From positions 1 to 7,174 of the forward strand of contig JALOOY010000075.1 in assembly GCA_025454185.1 (NCBI GenBank): a stretch of DNA of 7,174 nucleotides, given 5' to 3'. This document shows positions 5,113-7,174 of this stretch, one piece after another. The stretch comes from Thermodesulfobacteriota bacterium. Lineage in GTDB: Bacteria; Desulfobacterota; RBG-13-43-22. The notes under the pieces are model-generated. The model was not told the origin of the DNA and searched no databases. It worked only from the letters and a program-made list of their open reading frames with translations. A program made the position numbers and the translations under genes. How positions within the stretch are numbered: the stretch's first letter is position 1; each line of letters begins with the position of its first letter.

Positions 5113-5309
5113 TTAATCGGATTTTTTTGGCCTCCAAGGCGGGACTTTACCGCTACCACTCTTTCTTGAAGCATCTGTTCTATTTCAGCAAATACTTCTT
5201 CTTGCGGTTTGGTCGCCCTATTTTTTATATCCTCGTCTCCCTGGGAAACCAATTTAAGGAGGCTTTGGATATCATGAGATTTTTGATTTATGTTGGTTCC
5301 CTGGAACAA
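5109..5309 (-). CDS. Small hypothetical protein (66 residues)
   Basis: Not recognised. The product is charged and mostly helix-compatible, for example EEVFAEIEQMLQERVVAVK, with a lysine-rich end and no membrane segment or cysteine. The start is TTG at 5309-5307 with a GGGAGGG ribosome site about 9-10 bases upstream on the minus strand. The TGA stop overlaps the ATG of the endonuclease V remnant as ATGA, and the gene begins 28 bases after the DUF3147-like stop. That spacing suggests a three-gene minus-strand operon and is the main argument that it is translated. Its A/T-rich codon use differs from the gene upstream. A short antitoxin-like or DNA-binding partner is possible, but nothing in the sequence proves it. 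Confidence 0.45.
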   Translation of the reverse strand: MFQGTNINQKSHDIQSLLKLVSQGDEDIKNRATKPQEEVFAEIEQMLQERVVAVKSRLGGQKNPIK

Positions 5310-5337
5310 AGGCTAAAGCCCTCCCTTGAGTATTTTT

Positions 5338-5670
5338 TTATTTCAACCACCACTGATGCACCACGGCCCCCAGCAGCCAGGCCGCAAAGCCGGCCAGGAG
5401 GACGACCGCCAGGGGCAATCCTTTTTTAAGACAGAGGAAGGCTGCCAGGAAGAACAGGATGCTGGGCACCATCCCCCACAGGGCCCCCTTGGCAAAGCCC
5501 GTCATGATGCCCGGGTCACCCTGGTTCTCCAGGTACACCCAGACCAGCACCAGGGCCCCGGTCAGGGGCATGACGCCGAGGAGACCGGCTGCGGAAGGAA
5601 AACGCCTGGCGCCATGAGTGGCCAGGAGGATCACGGCCAGGCTGACGGCTATTTTGATGGCGAGCTGCAT
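5338..5670 (-). CDS. DUF3147/GlpM-like small integral membrane protein
   Basis: A 110-residue very hydrophobic protein with four likely membrane helices: about 3-18, 27-47, 58-81 and 84-104. Family-like features are a basic pair after the first helix (ARR, 21-23), the MPLTGALVLVWVYLE segment (34-48) and GALWGMVPSILFFLAAFLCLKKG (62-84, only key residues matter: W65, P69, the FF pair and the KKG turn). This arrangement resembles DUF3147 and the related GlpM membrane proteins, which have no settled biochemical role. The start is ATG 5670-5668 with GAGGG five bases upstream. A longer in-frame extension to 5754 is rejected because it lacks family similarity and would cover the promoter region. The stop is TAA at 5340-5338. 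It is divergent from the sulfatase gene and first in the minus-strand cluster. Confidence 0.7.
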   Translation of the reverse strand: MQLAIKIAVSLAVILLATHGARRFPSAAGLLGVMPLTGALVLVWVYLENQGDPGIMTGFAKGALWGMVPSILFFLAAFLCLKKGLPLAVVLLAGFAAWLLGAVVHQWWLK

Positions 5671-5768
5671 GGTTGCCCTCGAATTTTTACTTACCGTACT
5701 ATAACAAAAGCGGGTATAAAGGAAAATCATAATTGGTCGGCAGTGATCCCACAATAGGGGGAAAGGAC
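5671..5768. promoter_or_regulatory. Divergent intergenic region with possible weak promoters both ways
   Basis: Minus strand: TATAGT (complement of 5698-5703) is a good -10 for the DUF3147-like gene, placing the start of transcription about 20 bases before its ATG; the -35 region 17 bases upstream (TTTTCC, complement of 5721-5726) is poor. Plus strand: TATAAA at 5715-5720 is a candidate -10 for the sulfatase gene, with a weak -35. No clear operator palindrome is seen. The sulfatase ribosome site AGGGGG (5756-5761) lies seven bases before its ATG. Confidence 0.35.
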
Positions 5769-7148
5769 ATGAAACCGAACACCTGCCGGCCGGCCCGGGC
5801 GCGATGGCTATGGGCCGCCGGAATTGTGGCCTGGATTGTCTTCTCCGGGGCAGGACCCTCCGCCGCGGAGCCTTTGACCAACTCCCCTCAACCCAACATC
5901 GTCTTTATCCTCTCCGACGATCACCGCTGGGACCACCTGGGCGGCCTGGGGCACCCCTTCCTGAAAACCCCCCACCTGGACCGGCTGGCCTCGGAGGGGG
6001 TGCACTTCACCAACGCCTTTGTCACCACCTCGCTGTGCAGCCCCTCTCGGGCCAGCTTCCTCACCGGGCAGTACGCCCACCGCCACGGCGTCAAAAACAA
6101 CCTCACGCCCTGGAACGACCGGCAGATTACCTTTCTGGAAATCCTGAAGCGGTCCGGGTACCGCACGGCCTTCATCGGCAAGTGGCACATGCCGGGGAAA
6201 TTGCCGGAACTGACCGGGAAAGCGGTGGACCGTTTCGTCACCTTTACGACCCAGGAAGGCCAGGGCCAGTATTTCGACTGCCCGCTGATCATCGACGGCG
6301 TCAAGACCCCCCGCCCGGGGAAATACATCACCACAGATTTGACCGACCTGGCCATCGCTTTCATCCGCAGGGAACGGGACCGGCCCTTCTGCCTCTATCT
6401 GGCCCACAAGGCGGTGCATCATCAGTTCCTGCCTCCGCCGGATCTTCATGGAATGTACGAAAAAGCGCCGCTCTCCCACCTGCCCCAGGAATATTATTCC
6501 TTCCAGGTCATGGCGGACGGGGCTCTATGGGAAGGGGCCTTTTTTACCCTGGAGTCGAATTACCGGAGATATTGCGAGTGCATCGCCGGGCTGGACCGGG
6601 AAATTGGGAGGTTGTTGCAGGAACTCGCAGCGCTGGGACTGGCCCAGAAGACCATCGTCGTCTACGCCAGCGACAACGGCTACAGTTGGGGGGAGCACCG
6701 GCGCTACGGCAAACGCTGGGCCACGGAAGAAAACATCCGTATCCCTTTTATGATCCGCTACCCGGCCGGGACGGTTCGGCCGGGCCGCCGATCCGGCGCC
6801 ATGGCCCTGAACATCGACCTGGCCCCCACCCTGCTCGATCTGGCCGGGCTCCCCGCACCGGCCAGGATGCCGGGCCGGAGCCTCCGGCCCATCCTGGAAA
6901 ACCGCGACCAGGTTCTCCGGAAGTCTTTTCTCTACGAGTATTTCAAGGATTACCCCTACAATGTTCCGGAGCATTTCGGGGTGCGGACCGATCGGCACCT
7001 CTACGTGGCATACGAGGGCGGCCGACCGCCGGCCCTTTACGATATTCGAGACGATCCCCGGACTAAACGGAACCTGGTCAGTTCCCCGGAGGGCCAAAAA
7101 GTGTTGCCCGAATTGAAGCAATTGCTGGAAAAACACAAGCAGGAATGA
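5769..7148 (+). CDS. Exported Cys-type sulfatase (type I, formylglycine-dependent)
   Basis: Hydrolyses sulfate esters, probably on a carbohydrate or aryl substrate, outside the cytoplasm. The 459-residue product begins with a Sec signal peptide: basic n-region (R7, R10, R12), hydrophobic core about 13-29, and a likely cut after PSAA (30-33). The sulfatase fold follows: metal-binding D50-D51 in LSDDHRWDHLGG; formylglycine site C90 in CSPSR (90-94) followed by ASFLTGQYAHRHG; GKWHMPG with K138 and H140; metal-binding D302-N303 and H310 in SDNGYSWGEHRRYGK. The C-terminal LYDIRDDPRTKRNLV is typical of the sulfatase C-terminal subdomain. The overall pattern is nearest to N-acetylglucosamine-6-sulfatase or arylsulfatase-like bacterial members, but specificity is not assignable. 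C90 must be matured by FGE or, in an anaerobe, by a radical-SAM anSME; neither is in view. An in-frame GTG at 5733 would precede the ribosome site and spoil the signal peptide, so ATG 5769 is chosen. Confidence 0.92.
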   Translation: MKPNTCRPARARWLWAAGIVAWIVFSGAGPSAAEPLTNSPQPNIVFILSDDHRWDHLGGLGHPFLKTPHLDRLASEGVHFTNAFVTTSLCSPSRASFLTGQYAHRHGVKNNLTPWNDRQITFLEILKRSGYRTAFIGKWHMPGKLPELTGKAVDRFVTFTTQEGQGQYFDCPLIIDGVKTPRPGKYITTDLTDLAIAFIRRERDRPFCLYLAHKAVHHQFLPPPDLHGMYEKAPLSHLPQEYYSFQVMADGALWEGAFFTLESNYRRYCECIAGLDREIGRLLQELAALGLAQKTIVVYASDNGYSWGEHRRYGKRWATEENIRIPFMIRYPAGTVRPGRRSGAMALNIDLAPTLLDLAGLPAPARMPGRSLRPILENRDQVLRKSFLYEYFKDYPYNVPEHFGVRTDRHLYVAYEGGRPPALYDIRDDPRTKRNLVSSPEGQKVLPELKQLLEKHKQE

Positions 7149-7152
7149 AGCG

Positions 7153-7174
7153 ATGAGCCATCTGGGGGAAATCC
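7153..7174 (+). CDS. Start of the next gene (partial, unidentified)
   Basis: ATG at 7153 begins an open frame reading MSHLGEI up to the window edge. AGGA at 7141-7144, inside the end of the sulfatase gene, sits eight bases upstream as a ribosome site. Only four bases separate the sulfatase stop from this ATG, so co-transcription with the sulfatase is likely. Seven residues are too few to name a family. Confidence 0.45.

Noticed and set aside
5671..5754. N-terminal extension of the DUF3147-like protein to 5754
   Set aside because: The added residues do not look like the family, would cover the likely promoter, and the ATG at 5670 has a well-placed GAGGG.
5127..5757. Plus-strand ORFs of 100 and 143 codons across the minus-strand cluster
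   Set aside because: No motif, Q/G/P-rich shadow composition, and the minus strand shows membrane-protein and endonuclease V signatures in the same region.
5808..6479. Minus-strand open frames opposite the sulfatase (also 5921-6364 and 6525-7136)
   Set aside because: Antisense shadows of a GC-rich gene with no family-like motif and no ribosome site examined that would favour them.
5804..7066. Long plus-strand alternate frame inside the sulfatase gene
   Set aside because: Shifted-frame composition (P, R, G, H rich), while the overlapping frame carries the complete set of sulfatase active-site motifs.
1..7174. CRISPR array, tRNA, rRNA, insertion sequence or attachment site
   Set aside because: Read through for repeated spacers, cloverleaf-like segments, terminal inverted repeats and transposase motifs; none found.

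Overview
The window looks like chromosomal DNA of an anaerobic or facultative proteobacterium-like lineage. A Desulfobacterota (delta-proteobacterial) or syntroph-type genome is my best guess. The pointers are a ~600-residue DmdC-type acyl-CoA dehydrogenase, the tail of a probable GH57/DUF1957 alpha-glucan branching enzyme, generally GC-rich coding sequence and a G-rich intergenic repeat. This is inference from family content, since there is no rRNA or other taxonomic marker. No tRNA, rRNA, CRISPR array, transposase or phage gene was seen.

Layout. (1) 2-190: 3' end of a probable GH57 branching enzyme. (2) 191-374: intergenic, with a G-rich inverted repeat and, just before the next gene, a terminator-like hairpin. 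(3) 375-2177: acyl-CoA dehydrogenase with a TTG start. (4) 2178-2400: intergenic, with a 12-bp direct repeat and then a near-consensus promoter overlapped by a perfect 9-3-9 palindrome. (5) 2401-4671: tightly packed operon of four genes: MarR regulator, internally shortened TMEM175-like membrane protein, DJ-1/PfpI (Hsp31-like) protein, and COG2085-type NAD(P)-binding oxidoreductase. Two of the three junctions are 4-bp overlaps (ATGA, GTGA). (6) 4672-5670: minus-strand, convergent cluster of a DUF3147-like membrane protein, a 66-residue small ORF and a broken endonuclease V gene. (7) 5671-5768: divergent intergenic region. (8) 5769-7148: exported Cys-type sulfatase, followed 4 bases later by the start of another gene that runs off the window.

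How the genes may work together. The MarR operon reads as a self-regulated stress module. The palindrome covers the -10 region and reaches to within one base of the ATG, so MarR very probably represses its own operon. The downstream products (Hsp31-like cysteine protein, dinucleotide-binding reductase, small membrane protein) fit a response to reactive carbonyl, quinone or other electrophilic stress, but no substrate can be read from sequence. The acyl-CoA dehydrogenase and the sulfatase are catabolic and appear unlinked to it.

Points most worth a second look: the TMEM175-like protein seems to have lost the segment between TM1 and TM3; the MarR mRNA is predicted to be leaderless or nearly so; and the endonuclease V gene has a one-base frameshift in a G tract, a glycine-to-arginine change in its VDG motif and a lost C-terminus. 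I do not see a clearly new large system here. The closest candidate is the compact MarR-controlled operon with its truncated channel-family protein.
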